Assembly: GCA_035326425.1 (NCBI GenBank)
Contig: DAOLFG010000007.1
Coordinates: 1 to 64,000, forward strand
Length of the DNA stretch: 64,000 nucleotides
From: CALKJU01 sp035326425
GTDB lineage: Bacteria > Pseudomonadota > Alphaproteobacteria > Geminicoccales > Geminicoccaceae
Direction: 5' to 3'
The position numbers and the translations under genes are program-made. The notes under the pieces are model-generated. The model saw nothing but the letters and a program-made list of their open reading frames with translations, had not been told where the DNA came from and did no database searches. Below, one piece after another: positions 35,461-44,142 of the stretch (its first letter is position 1; the number at the start of each line of letters is the position of its first letter).

Positions 35461-36579
35461 TTGCGCATCGCAACTGTCGAATATTTCAGGCTGCGATACC
35501 CGCTGCCGAAGGCCTATGGCGACGCCAACGGCCTGAAGTCGGCGCGCCAGACCTGCCTGATCCGGCTCCGCACGACGGATGGCGTGGAAGGCTGGGGCGA
35601 GCTGTTCGCCCGGCGCGCCGGTGCCGACGACTGCCGGGCGGCGAGCGAGCTGGCAGTCGGCAGCCCGGTGCTGGCGAGCAACCCGCTGGTGGAGCGCCTG
35701 AAGGCGGTCAGCCTGAACATGGCGGCGGGCTTCGAGATCGCGCTCTGCGACATTCGCGGCAAGATGGCCGGGATGTGCCTGGCGGACCTGCTGGGCGGCC
35801 GCTTCCGGGATTCCCAGCCGTCCTACGCCTCGCTGCAGAACGTCTGCGAGGACGAGGACGTCGCCGCCGCGGCGGTGCGCGAGGCGCATCTGGCGATGGA
35901 GCGCGGCCACACCTCGCTGAAGATGAAGGTCGGCTGGCACGCGCCGGCCCGCGACATCGCCTGGGTGCGCCGCGTCCTCGACGCCCTGCCCGAGGGCGTG
36001 CCGCTGGCGATCGACGCCAACCGGGCGCTCGACATTCCGGCCGCGCGCCGTTTCATCGACGAGCTGACCGCCACCGGCCGCATCATGTGGTTCGAGGAGC
36101 CGCTCAGCAAGGCGTGGCCGGAAGGCTATCGCGAGCTGCGCCAGGGCTGCGGCATGGCCATCGCCGGCGGCGAGAGCATGGACATGGCCATGCTGCGGCA
36201 GGTGATCGCCTCCCGCGCGATGGACATCGTCAACCCGGACCTCGTCGGCCACGGCGGCATCGCCAACATGCAGCACCTGTTCGCCTTGTGCGCCGCTCAC
36301 GGCGTCCGGCTGGTGCCGCACGTCTTCGACGGCCAGCTCGTGCGGGTGGCGACGCTCCACCTGCTGGCGGCCCAGCCCGACTGGAGCGAGCGCCAGAGCC
36401 CCTACCGCGCCTCGCCGCTCGAATGCGACATCTCCGACAATCTGCTGCGCGACGACCTGCTGGAATCGCGGCTCGTGCCGGATCGCGACGGCTGCGTGCC
36501 GGTGCCGATCGGCCCCGGCCTCGGCGTGTCGGTGAACGAGAGGCTGCTCCGGCGCTACGGCGAGCAGCTGGCGGCTTAG
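35461..36579 (+). CDS. Enolase-superfamily (mandelate racemase/muconate lactonizing) enzyme
   Basis: This 372-residue metal-dependent enzyme abstracts a proton next to a carboxylate. It has the catalytic K-x-K in SLKMKVGW near residue 157 and metal ligands in LAIDANRAL, MWFEEPLS and AGGESM. The histidine base is in LVPHVFDGQ near 284. The K-x-K plus His pattern fits acid-sugar dehydratases or racemases rather than the two-lysine dipeptide epimerases. The start is TTG at 35461 after GGGGAGG. It stands ahead of an ABC importer and near amino-sugar genes. The substrate is unknown. Confidence 0.85.
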   Translation: MRIATVEYFRLRYPLPKAYGDANGLKSARQTCLIRLRTTDGVEGWGELFARRAGADDCRAASELAVGSPVLASNPLVERLKAVSLNMAAGFEIALCDIRGKMAGMCLADLLGGRFRDSQPSYASLQNVCEDEDVAAAAVREAHLAMERGHTSLKMKVGWHAPARDIAWVRRVLDALPEGVPLAIDANRALDIPAARRFIDELTATGRIMWFEEPLSKAWPEGYRELRQGCGMAIAGGESMDMAMLRQVIASRAMDIVNPDLVGHGGIANMQHLFALCAAHGVRLVPHVFDGQLVRVATLHLLAAQPDWSERQSPYRASPLECDISDNLLRDDLLESRLVPDRDGCVPVPIGPGLGVSVNERLLRRYGEQLAA

Positions 36580-36611
36580 CCGGTATCCACGATCGGGAGG
36601 CTGGAACGGTC

Positions 36612-37886
36612 ATGAAAAGTCTGATGGCGCTGGCCCTCGCGGGCTCGCTGATGTCCACGACGGCTTTCGCGGGCACGCTCACCGTCTGGACGCGCATGTC
36701 GGCCGAGGGTGCGAAGCCGATGTTCGACGCCTTCGAGAAGGCGCATCCCGACATCGACCTCGAGGTCGAGTACATCCCCGGCGGCAAGAACCACATCAAC
36801 AAGCTGATCGCCGCCGTCGCCGCCGACACGCCGCCGGACTTCACCACCCTCGACGTCGTCGCCACCGAGGCCTTCGCCAATCTCGGTGCCTTGAAGCCGC
36901 TCGACGAGATCATCGCCAGCCACCCGGCGCTGAGCCTCGACCAGTTCCCGAAAGGCCCCACCAGGACCGGCCAGTTCGACGGCAAGCAGTACGCCGTCCC
37001 GTTCGGCGGCGACGGCTCGTTCGTGGTCTACAACAAGGCGATCTTCCGCGAGCGCGGCCTCGATCCCGAAAACCCGCCCAGGACCTGGGACGAGTTCACC
37101 AAGGCCGCCCAGCAGCTGACCTTCGACCGCAACGGCGACGGCCAGCCGGACGTCTACGGCATGCTGTTCGTGCCCTCGATCCCGTCGCTCGCCACCTTCC
37201 ACTGGCTGCCCTACCTGTGGATGGCCGGCGGCGACGTCATCGACCGCGACAAGGGCGAGTTCGTCTTCGCCAGCGACGCCGGTGCCAAGGCACTCGGCTT
37301 CCTCATGGATCTGCACCTGAAGGCCAACGCCGTGCCGCCCTCGGCGATCGGTGCCGCCGGCGACTCCGACTACCTCGTCGACTTCCTGCAGGGCCGGGTG
37401 GCGATGACCTTCGCCGGCGGCAGCATCACCCAGCGCGCCAAGCGCGACGCGCCCGATCTCGAGCTCGGCATCATGCCGCATCCGTCGCCCGATGCGCAGA
37501 CATCCGGCACCTCGTTCTCCGGCGGCGACAATGTGGCGATCATGGCCGCCATTCCCGGGGAGAGGCTGAACGACGCCATCACCCTGATGGAGTGGCTGGT
37601 CTCCAAGGACGGCCAGTCGAAGTGGCTGGAGACCAAGTTCTTCCGGCCGGTGCGGCTCGACATGCTGCAGGACCCGCATTTCGAGACCAATCCGCTCGAG
37701 AAGCAGGCGCTCGAGGCCTATTTCTCGGCGCACGAGCCGCCGGTGACCTCGCACTATGTCGAGGTGCAGCAATATCTGCGCGACGCCTTCGAGGAGGTGT
37801 CGTTCGGCATGGCCGACCCGGCGACGGCGCTGGGCAAGGCACAGCAGCGCGCCAATGCCCTGATCAAGCGCAGCGGCCGCATGTAG
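36612..37886 (+). CDS. ABC sugar-type substrate-binding protein
   Basis: This 424-residue periplasmic binding protein has a signal peptide cleaved near TTAFA-GTL. The mature part has TVWTRMSAEGAKPMFDAFEK, SFVVYNKAIFRERGLDPENP and the hinge region GGDNVAIMAA, as in carbohydrate uptake type 1 binding proteins. GGGAGG precedes the ATG at 36612. It is followed by a strong hairpin and two permease genes. It is only distantly like the UgpB-like protein at 31208. Confidence 0.9.
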   Translation: MKSLMALALAGSLMSTTAFAGTLTVWTRMSAEGAKPMFDAFEKAHPDIDLEVEYIPGGKNHINKLIAAVAADTPPDFTTLDVVATEAFANLGALKPLDEIIASHPALSLDQFPKGPTRTGQFDGKQYAVPFGGDGSFVVYNKAIFRERGLDPENPPRTWDEFTKAAQQLTFDRNGDGQPDVYGMLFVPSIPSLATFHWLPYLWMAGGDVIDRDKGEFVFASDAGAKALGFLMDLHLKANAVPPSAIGAAGDSDYLVDFLQGRVAMTFAGGSITQRAKRDAPDLELGIMPHPSPDAQTSGTSFSGGDNVAIMAAIPGERLNDAITLMEWLVSKDGQSKWLETKFFRPVRLDMLQDPHFETNPLEKQALEAYFSAHEPPVTSHYVEVQQYLRDAFEEVSFGMADPATALGKAQQRANALIKRSGRM

Positions 37887-37894
37887 CGGGCCAT

Positions 37895-37920
37895 CGGCTG
37901 CCGGGGATGCCCGGCAGCCG
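37895..37920 (+). promoter_or_regulatory. Intercistronic hairpin, perfect 11-pair stem
   Basis: CGGCTGCCGGG and CCCGGCAGCCG pair perfectly around the four-base loop GATG, nine bases after the binding-protein stop and eight bases before the permease ATG. No T-run follows. It is in the same place as the hairpin of the other ABC operon (31169-31196). Confidence 0.65.
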
Positions 37921-37928
37921 GTCGAGCC

Positions 37929-38846
37929 ATGTCCACCGCAGCCCTCAGCACGGCGAGCCGGCACGACGGCGGCGGCTTCTCCGCCGTCGTCGACCGCCTG
38001 TCGGGCTATGTGCTGACGGCACCGGTGCTCGCGGTGCTGGTGCTGCTGATGGCCTACCCGCTGGGCTATGCGGTCTGGCTCGGCTTCGTGCAGTGGAAGC
38101 CGGGCGCCAGCGTCTGGATCGGCGTCGACAACTATGTCCGGCTGTTCACCGATCCGCTGTTCTGGAACGCGCTCCGCAACACCGTCTTCTACACCTTCTG
38201 GAACGTCACGCTGGGCACGGCGCTGTCGCTGGCGCTGGCGCTGCTGATGAACCGGCCGGGCATCGCCGCCCGCCTGCTCAGGCTGTCGGTGTTCATGCCG
38301 GTGATCGTCTCGACGCCGGTGGCGGCGCTGGCTTGGCTCTGGCTGTTCGACGTCGACTACGGCCTGATCAACCGCACCCTCATCGACCTCGGCATCGTCG
38401 CCCGTCCGGTGCCGTGGCTGAACTCGCCGTTCTACTCGCGATGGTCGATGGTGATCGTCAACGTCTGGCTGGGCACCGGCCTGTCGGCGATGCTGTTCCT
38501 GGCGGCCCTGCAGGGCGTGCCGAAGGAGCTGTACGAGGCCGCCACGCTCGACGGCGCCAATCCCTGGCATTCCTTCAGGGCGGTGACGCTGCCGCACATC
38601 CGGCCGACGCTGGTCGTCGTGATGATCATCAAGCTGATCGGCTCGTTCAAGACCTTCGACCAGATCTTCATCATGACCGGCGGCGGCCCGCTCTACCGGA
38701 GTGAGACCATCCTCATCTACCTCTACCGCCAGGGCTTCGAGTATTTCGACTTCGGCTTCGCGGCGGCGGTCGGCATCGTCTTCCTCGTCATCGTCGCGGC
38801 GCTGAGCCTCGGCCAGGCCCATGTGCTGAAGGACCGCCGCCGATGA
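37929..38846 (+). CDS. ABC transporter permease, MalF/UgpA-like
   Basis: This 305-residue inner-membrane permease has its first helix at about residues 28-50. Its EAA loop reads YEAATLDGANPWHSFRAVTL near residue 200. It ends in GQAHVLKDRRR. No ribosome binding site is obvious. The hairpin just upstream may limit its translation. The stop overlaps the next permease start by four bases. Confidence 0.9.
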   Translation: MSTAALSTASRHDGGGFSAVVDRLSGYVLTAPVLAVLVLLMAYPLGYAVWLGFVQWKPGASVWIGVDNYVRLFTDPLFWNALRNTVFYTFWNVTLGTALSLALALLMNRPGIAARLLRLSVFMPVIVSTPVAALAWLWLFDVDYGLINRTLIDLGIVARPVPWLNSPFYSRWSMVIVNVWLGTGLSAMLFLAALQGVPKELYEAATLDGANPWHSFRAVTLPHIRPTLVVVMIIKLIGSFKTFDQIFIMTGGGPLYRSETILIYLYRQGFEYFDFGFAAAVGIVFLVIVAALSLGQAHVLKDRRR

Positions 38847-39688
38847 ACGGCCACCGCCTGCGGCAGAAGGCCGGACACCTGGCGATGAGCGCCCTGTGCC
38901 TCGCCGTCGCCGTGGTCTGGAGCGTGCCGTTCGGCTGGATGATCAGCACGGCCTTCAAGCCCAATGCCGAGATCTTCAAGCTGCCGCTGCACTGGATTCC
39001 CGAGCAGCCGACGCTGGAGAACTTCACCAAGACACTCTCCGCAGCACCCTTCGGCACCTATTATCTCAACAGCGCCCTGGTCGGCGTGACGACGACGCTG
39101 CTGGTCCTGCTGATCGCCTCGATGGCCGGCTACGCCCTGGCGCGGCTGAAGTTCACCGGCGGCAACGTCATCCTGGGGGCGCTGCTGTCGACGACGATGA
39201 TCCCGTTCCAGGTGATGCTGATCCCGTTCTTCATCCTGATGACCTCGCTCGGCCTCGTGAACACCCGCAGCGGCCTCGTGCTCGCCTATCTGGCGCTGTT
39301 CCTGCCGTTCTGCGTGTTCATGTTCCGCGCCTACTACGCCAACTTTCCGCGCGAGATCGAGGAGAGCGCCAGGATCGACGGCTGCTCATGGATCGGCGTC
39401 TACTGGCGGGTGGCGCTGCCGCTGGCCAAGCCGGTGATCGCCGCCGCCGGCATCTACACCTTCATCGAGGCCTGGAACGAGTTCTTCGTCGCCCTGATCC
39501 TCACCAACCGCGATGCGATGCGCACGCTGCCGGTGGGCCTGGCGCAGTTGCAGAACGACGTCTACGGCATCAGCTGGGGCAGCATCATGGCGGGATCGGT
39601 GCTGGCGGGCGTGCCGGCCATGATCGTGTTCCTGATCATGCAGCGACAGATCGTCTCCGGCCTCACCAGCGGGGCGGTGAAGGGCTGA
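38843..39688 (+). CDS. ABC transporter permease, MalG/UgpE-like
   Basis: This 281-residue inner-membrane permease has its EAA loop at ESARIDGCSWIGVYWRVAL near residue 175 and the C-terminal VFLIMQRQIVSGLTSGAVKG typical of MalG-like permeases. It starts within an ATGA overlap. No ATPase gene follows; the next gene, nagA, is convergent and ends ten bases away. The importer must borrow an ATPase, perhaps the MalK-type one at 32523-33590. Confidence 0.9.
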   Translation: MNGHRLRQKAGHLAMSALCLAVAVVWSVPFGWMISTAFKPNAEIFKLPLHWIPEQPTLENFTKTLSAAPFGTYYLNSALVGVTTTLLVLLIASMAGYALARLKFTGGNVILGALLSTTMIPFQVMLIPFFILMTSLGLVNTRSGLVLAYLALFLPFCVFMFRAYYANFPREIEESARIDGCSWIGVYWRVALPLAKPVIAAAGIYTFIEAWNEFFVALILTNRDAMRTLPVGLAQLQNDVYGISWGSIMAGSVLAGVPAMIVFLIMQRQIVSGLTSGAVKG

Positions 39689-39697
39689 CCGGCGGGC

Positions 39698-40786
39698 TCA
39701 TGCGACGGGGCTCCCTTCGGCCAGGACGTCGAGCAGCTCGCCGGTGCCATCGACGACGACGAGATCGGCCGCGGCACCGGGGACGATGCGGCCGCGCTCG
39801 GCCAGGCCCAGATAATCGGCGGGCAGCATCGACAGCCGCCGCGACGCCTCGGCCAGCGGCAGGCCGATCCGCACGAGGTTGCGCAGCGCCAGGGCCATGG
39901 TGAGGGCGCTGCCCGCCAGCGTGCCGTCGGCGAGCCGGACGCAATCGCCGCGCTTGTGGGTCAGATGGCGGCCCAGCCGGTACTCGCCGTCCGGCATGCC
40001 GGTGGCCGCCACCGCGTCGGTGATGCCGTAGAGCCGGGGAACGGCGCGCAGGGCCGCCAGCACCGTGCCTTCCTCGACATGCAGGAGATCGAAGATCATC
40101 TCGGCCCAGTCGCCATGCGCCAGGGCGCAGCCGACGGCACCCGGCTTGCGGTGCTGCAGGCCGGTCATGGCGTTGAACAGATGGGTGAAGCCGGCCGCCC
40201 CTCGCGCCAGCGCCGTCCTGGCCTGGGCATAAGTGCAGGTGGTGTGGCCGATCTGCGCCCGGCAGCCCAGGCGGCACAAGGCCGCCAGTAACAGGCCCTC
40301 CGGGTCGATCTCGGGCGCCATGGTGGCGACCCGCACCGGAGCGATCGCGGCCAGCTCCGCCACGAGGTCGAGGTCGGGCGATATGGCGTGCGGCGGCTGG
40401 GCGCCCAGCGCATCCGGGCTGATGAACGGGCCTTCGAGATGCGCTCCCAGCACCCTGGCGCCGCCTCGCTCGGGGGCTTCCACCACGGCGGCGATGCCGC
40501 GGAAGGCGGCGCGGATGTCGTCGGCGGGAGCGGTGACGGTGGTGGCCAGCAGCGAGGTGGTGCCGTGGCGGGCATGGAAGCGGCTCATGGTCCGCACCGC
40601 GTCCTCGCCGGTCATGCAGTCCGCACCGCCGCCGCCGTGGACGTGCAGGTCGACGAAGCCGGGCAGGACGAAGCGGTCGTCGCGGGCATCGTCGCGGGGC
40701 TCGATCGACCGGATCGCGGCGCCGCAATGCAGCCGGCCCGAAACCCAGCCCGTGGGCGTCAGGATGCGGCCCTCGACCGTGCGCAT
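39698..40786 (-). CDS. nagA: N-acetylglucosamine-6-phosphate deacetylase
   Basis: This 362-residue amidohydrolase converts GlcNAc-6-phosphate to glucosamine-6-phosphate. The metal and catalytic motifs are visible: DLHVHGGGG at residue 46, HLEGPF near 117, QIGHTTCT, THLFNAM and the catalytic aspartate in GITDAVAATG. The ATG at 40786 shares one base with the murQ stop, so the two are coupled. Its product would go to the SIS-type deaminase encoded at 41742. Confidence 0.93.
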   Translation of the reverse strand: MRTVEGRILTPTGWVSGRLHCGAAIRSIEPRDDARDDRFVLPGFVDLHVHGGGGADCMTGEDAVRTMSRFHARHGTTSLLATTVTAPADDIRAAFRGIAAVVEAPERGGARVLGAHLEGPFISPDALGAQPPHAISPDLDLVAELAAIAPVRVATMAPEIDPEGLLLAALCRLGCRAQIGHTTCTYAQARTALARGAAGFTHLFNAMTGLQHRKPGAVGCALAHGDWAEMIFDLLHVEEGTVLAALRAVPRLYGITDAVAATGMPDGEYRLGRHLTHKRGDCVRLADGTLAGSALTMALALRNLVRIGLPLAEASRRLSMLPADYLGLAERGRIVPGAAADLVVVDGTGELLDVLAEGSPVA

Positions 40787-41664
40787 CAGCCGGCCTCGCG
40801 CGCCCGGCGCAGGTCGCCATGCGTCCGCCCCAGCCGCTCGCGCGCCGCCTCGATGTCGAGGCCGTCGAGCAGCAGCACCGCCAGCGGGATGCTGCGGTCG
40901 GCCTGCTGGTAGGCGGCAGCGGCCGCCTCCTCGGCGGCACCGGTGATCACCTGCACGATGCGCTGGCCGCGCCGCACCAGCTTGGCGTTGGTCGCCACGA
41001 CATGCACCATCAGCCCGTCATAGACCCGGCCGAGCTCGATCATCAGCTGGGTCGAGAACAGGTTGAGCGCCATCTTCTGCGCCGTGCCGGCGGTCATCCG
41101 GGTCGAGCCCGAGAGGAACTCGGGGCCGGTGTGCAGCAGCACCGCCAGCTCGGCCTCCTCCAGCAGCGGCGCCTGCGGATTGTTGGCGAGGCCTATGGTC
41201 AGGGCGCCGGCGGCGCGCGCCGCGGCGACGGCGCCGCGGGTGAAGGCGGTGGTGCCCGAGGCCGCCACGCCGATCACCACGTCGGACGGGCCGGGCACAT
41301 GGCCGACGACGGCGGCGGCACCGGCCTCGGCGTCGTCCTCCGCACCCTCCTTCGATTCGACCAGGGCGCCGATGCCGCCGGCCATCAGGTAGATCAGCCG
41401 CTGGTTCGGCCAGCCGAAGGTCGGCCACAGCTCGACGCCGTCCTGCACGGCGAGCCGGCCCGAGGCGCCGGCGCCGACATAGATCAGCCGGCCCTCGGTG
41501 CCGAGGCGGGCCGCCGCCGCCCGCACCGCCTGGCCCAGCGCCGGCAGCGCCTGGCGCACCGCCATGAAGGCGCCCAGCTGGTTGTCCAGCATGGTGGCCA
41601 GCGATTCCTCCGTCGGCCACCTGTCGGCGGCACGGTAGCGCTCCAATCGGCCTTCGGTGTCCAA
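40786..41664 (-). CDS. murQ: N-acetylmuramic acid 6-phosphate etherase
   Basis: This 292-residue SIS-domain etherase removes D-lactate from MurNAc-6-phosphate and so produces GlcNAc-6-phosphate for NagA. It has VGAGASGRLAVQDGVELWPT with Glu79 as the likely catalytic residue, ESKEGAEDD near 103, GVAASGTTAF, and the signature GPEFLSGSTRMTAGTAQK. The TTG at 41664 has AAGGAG seven bases before it and gives the usual length. Open sequence further upstream shows no family resemblance. Confidence 0.92.
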   Translation of the reverse strand: MDTEGRLERYRAADRWPTEESLATMLDNQLGAFMAVRQALPALGQAVRAAAARLGTEGRLIYVGAGASGRLAVQDGVELWPTFGWPNQRLIYLMAGGIGALVESKEGAEDDAEAGAAAVVGHVPGPSDVVIGVAASGTTAFTRGAVAAARAAGALTIGLANNPQAPLLEEAELAVLLHTGPEFLSGSTRMTAGTAQKMALNLFSTQLMIELGRVYDGLMVHVVATNAKLVRRGQRIVQVITGAAEEAAAAAYQQADRSIPLAVLLLDGLDIEAARERLGRTHGDLRRAREAG

Positions 41665-41741
41665 CAAAGGGCTCCTTCCCACCGGTGGCGCCGACAGATA
41701 CCAAAGATGCCGCCAGTCCGCTCGGATCATGGAGGGGTGCG

Positions 41742-42767
41742 ATGACGTCGCAGATGCTCGTCGAGACGCGCGAGGCACCGGAAAGGGTCGAGGCGATGCT
41801 GGGCCGGGACGAGGCCGCCTACGGCGCGCTGGCGGGCCGGCTGGCCGACCGGCCGCCGTCCTTCGCCGCCACCGTGGCGCGCGGCAGCTCGGATCATGCC
41901 GCGACCTACCTCGCGGCCCTGCTCGGCATCGGCGGCGGCCTCGCCACCGCCTCGATCGCGCCGTCGCTGGTGACCCGCTACGGCGCCCGGCTCCACCTGA
42001 AGGACGCCCTCGTCGTCGGGCTGTCGCAATCCGGCGCCGGGCCGGACGTGCTGGCGACCATCGAGGCGGCGCGGGCGGGCGGTGCCGTCACCGTCGCCAT
42101 CGTCAACGCCGAGGGCTCGCCCGTCGGTGCGGCCGCCGAATACCTGCTGCCGCAGCGCGCCGGGCCGGAGCGCAGCGTCGCCGCCACCAAGAGCTTCATC
42201 CTGACGCTGGCCGTGGCGGCGAGGCTGGTAGCGAGATGGCGCGGCGATCCCGGGCTGGCGGCGGCGCTGGAGCGGCTGCCGGCGCATCTCGACAAGGCCC
42301 TGGCCTGCGACTGGTCGGCGGCCCTGCCGATGCTGCAGTCGGCCCGCAGCCTCTATGTCGTCGGCCGCGGCCCGGCGCTCGGCATCGCCCAGGAGACGGC
42401 GCTGAAGCTCAAGGAGACCTCGGGCCTGCACGCCGAGGCGCTGAGTGCCGCCGAGGTGCAGCACGGGCCGCGGGCGGTGATCGGCGAGGGGTTCCCGGTA
42501 TTGGCCTACGGCCTCGCCGACCCTGGCGGCGAGGATGCGCGGGCCTTCGCGCGCGATGCGCTGGCGGCGGGCGCCAGCGTGGCGGTGGCAGCACCCGGCG
42601 ACGGGGCAGGCGGCCTGCACCTGCCGCTGCCGGAGCCGCTGCATCCGCTGCTCGATCCGATCGTCGCCGCCCAGGCGTTCTACGTCTTCGCCGAGAGCCT
42701 GGCCCGTGCCCGCGGCCATGATCCCGATCGGCCACAGGGCCTGCGCAAAGTCACGCGCACGCTCTGA
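41742..42767 (+). CDS. SIS-domain glucosamine-6-phosphate deaminase (NagB-II type)
   Basis: This 341-residue protein with two SIS domains resembles the isomerase half of glucosamine-6-phosphate synthase but has no glutaminase domain, as in NagB-II/AgaS deaminases. Motifs are VARGSSDHAATY, VGLSQSGAGPDVLA, ERSVAATKSF and KETSGLHAEALSAAEVQHGP. It would convert glucosamine-6-phosphate to fructose-6-phosphate and ammonia. The ATG at 41742 has GGAGGGG before it. It is divergent from murQ across 77 bases. Confidence 0.88.
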   Translation: MTSQMLVETREAPERVEAMLGRDEAAYGALAGRLADRPPSFAATVARGSSDHAATYLAALLGIGGGLATASIAPSLVTRYGARLHLKDALVVGLSQSGAGPDVLATIEAARAGGAVTVAIVNAEGSPVGAAAEYLLPQRAGPERSVAATKSFILTLAVAARLVARWRGDPGLAAALERLPAHLDKALACDWSAALPMLQSARSLYVVGRGPALGIAQETALKLKETSGLHAEALSAAEVQHGPRAVIGEGFPVLAYGLADPGGEDARAFARDALAAGASVAVAAPGDGAGGLHLPLPEPLHPLLDPIVAAQAFYVFAESLARARGHDPDRPQGLRKVTRTL

Positions 42768-42808
42768 GATTCGACACCGCCGTCGACTTTCTGCTCTAAG
42801 CTTTCGGG

Positions 42809-42836
42809 CGCTGCTGCGGCCTCGCCCGCGGCAGCG
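42809..42836 (+). promoter_or_regulatory. Hairpin ahead of murA
   Basis: CGCTGCTGCGG and CCGCGGCAGCG form an 11-pair stem (one G-U) with a six-base loop, in the 106-base gap between the deaminase gene and murA. There is no T-run, so it is not a clear terminator. It could separate expression of the catabolic and the biosynthetic gene. Confidence 0.4.
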
Positions 42837-42873
42837 GCGGACCTCGTGCCACGATGAACGGATAGACTGCCAT

Positions 42874-44139
42874 ATGGATCGGATCGTCGTCACCGGCGGC
42901 GTGCCCCTGCGCGGCACCATCGAGATCAGCGGTGCGAAGAACGCGGCCCTGCCGCTGCTCGCCACCGCGCTCCTCACCGACGAGCCGGTGTCGCTCGAAT
43001 CCGTGCCCGACCTCGCCGACACCGCCTCCATGCTGCGCCTGCTGCAGGTGCTGGGCGTCGAGGCGCGGCACCTGGCGGGGGCACCCGGCCGGGTGACGCT
43101 GCACTGCCCCGAGGTGATGAGCACGACCGCACCCTACGATCTCGTGCGCAAGATGCGGGCCTCGGTGCTGGTGCTGGGCCCGCTGGTCGCGCGCTGCGGC
43201 AAGGCCTCGGTGTCGCTGCCGGGCGGCTGCGCCATCGGCACGCGGCCGATCGACCTGCATCTCGCCGGCCTCGAGGCCCTGGGCGCCGAGATCGAGCTCG
43301 ACGGCGGCTATGTCCATGCCAAGGCCCCCAAGGGGCTGAGGGGCGGCACCGTGCAGTTCCGCCAGCCCTCGGTGGGTGCCACCGAGAACATCCTGATGGC
43401 CGCGAGCCTGGCGCGCGGCGAATCGGTGATCGTCAACGCCGCGCGCGAGCCCGAGATCGTCGACCTCGCCGAGTGCCTGAAGGCGCTGGGGGCGGTGATC
43501 GAAGGTGCGGGCAGCAGCGAGATCCGGGTTCAGGGCCAGCCGCGCCTGCAGGCCGGCACCCACCGCATCATGGCCGACCGCATCGAGGCCGGCACCTACG
43601 CCATGGCGGCCGCCATCACCGGCGGCGAGATCGAGCTGCGCAACGCCACCGTCGACATGCTGGGCCAGGCGCGCGAGACGCTCGAGGAGGCCGGCGTGTC
43701 GCTGCGGCCGGTCGAGGGCGGCTTCGTCGCCGGCCGCGCCAACGGCATCCTGTCGGGCACCGACGTGATGACCCGGCCGTTCCCCGGCTTCGCCACCGAC
43801 CTGCAGGCGCAGTTCATGGCGATGATGTGCGTCGCCGACGGTGCCTCGATGATCACCGAGACGATCTTCGAGAACCGCTTCATGCACGCGCCCGAGCTGT
43901 CGCGCATGGGTGCGCGCATCACCGTGCACGGCGGCTCGGCGCTGGTGCGCGGCGTGTCCTACCTCAAGGGTGCGCCGGTCATGGCGACCGATCTGCGCGC
44001 CTCGGTGTCGCTGGTGCTGGCGGCGCTGGCGGCCGAGGGCAAGACCGAGATCAACCGCATCTATCATCTCGACCGCGGCTACGAGCGGCTGGAGGCCAAG
44101 CTCTCGGGCGTGGGTGCCGGGATCGAGCGGGTCTCCTAG
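42874..44139 (+). CDS. murA: UDP-N-acetylglucosamine 1-carboxyvinyltransferase
   Basis: This 421-residue enzyme adds enolpyruvate to UDP-GlcNAc, the first committed step of peptidoglycan synthesis. ISGAKNAALPLL at residues 18-29 holds the substrate lysine and asparagine. Cys119 in LPGGCAIGTRP is the active-site cysteine and the target of fosfomycin. TDLQAQFMAMM and ENRFMHAPEL are further family blocks. The ATG at 42874 has no strong ribosome binding site. It follows the amino-sugar catabolic genes. Confidence 0.96.
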   Translation: MDRIVVTGGVPLRGTIEISGAKNAALPLLATALLTDEPVSLESVPDLADTASMLRLLQVLGVEARHLAGAPGRVTLHCPEVMSTTAPYDLVRKMRASVLVLGPLVARCGKASVSLPGGCAIGTRPIDLHLAGLEALGAEIELDGGYVHAKAPKGLRGGTVQFRQPSVGATENILMAASLARGESVIVNAAREPEIVDLAECLKALGAVIEGAGSSEIRVQGQPRLQAGTHRIMADRIEAGTYAMAAAITGGEIELRNATVDMLGQARETLEEAGVSLRPVEGGFVAGRANGILSGTDVMTRPFPGFATDLQAQFMAMMCVADGASMITETIFENRFMHAPELSRMGARITVHGGSALVRGVSYLKGAPVMATDLRASVSLVLAALAAEGKTEINRIYHLDRGYERLEAKLSGVGAGIERVS

Positions 44140-44142
44140 GCT

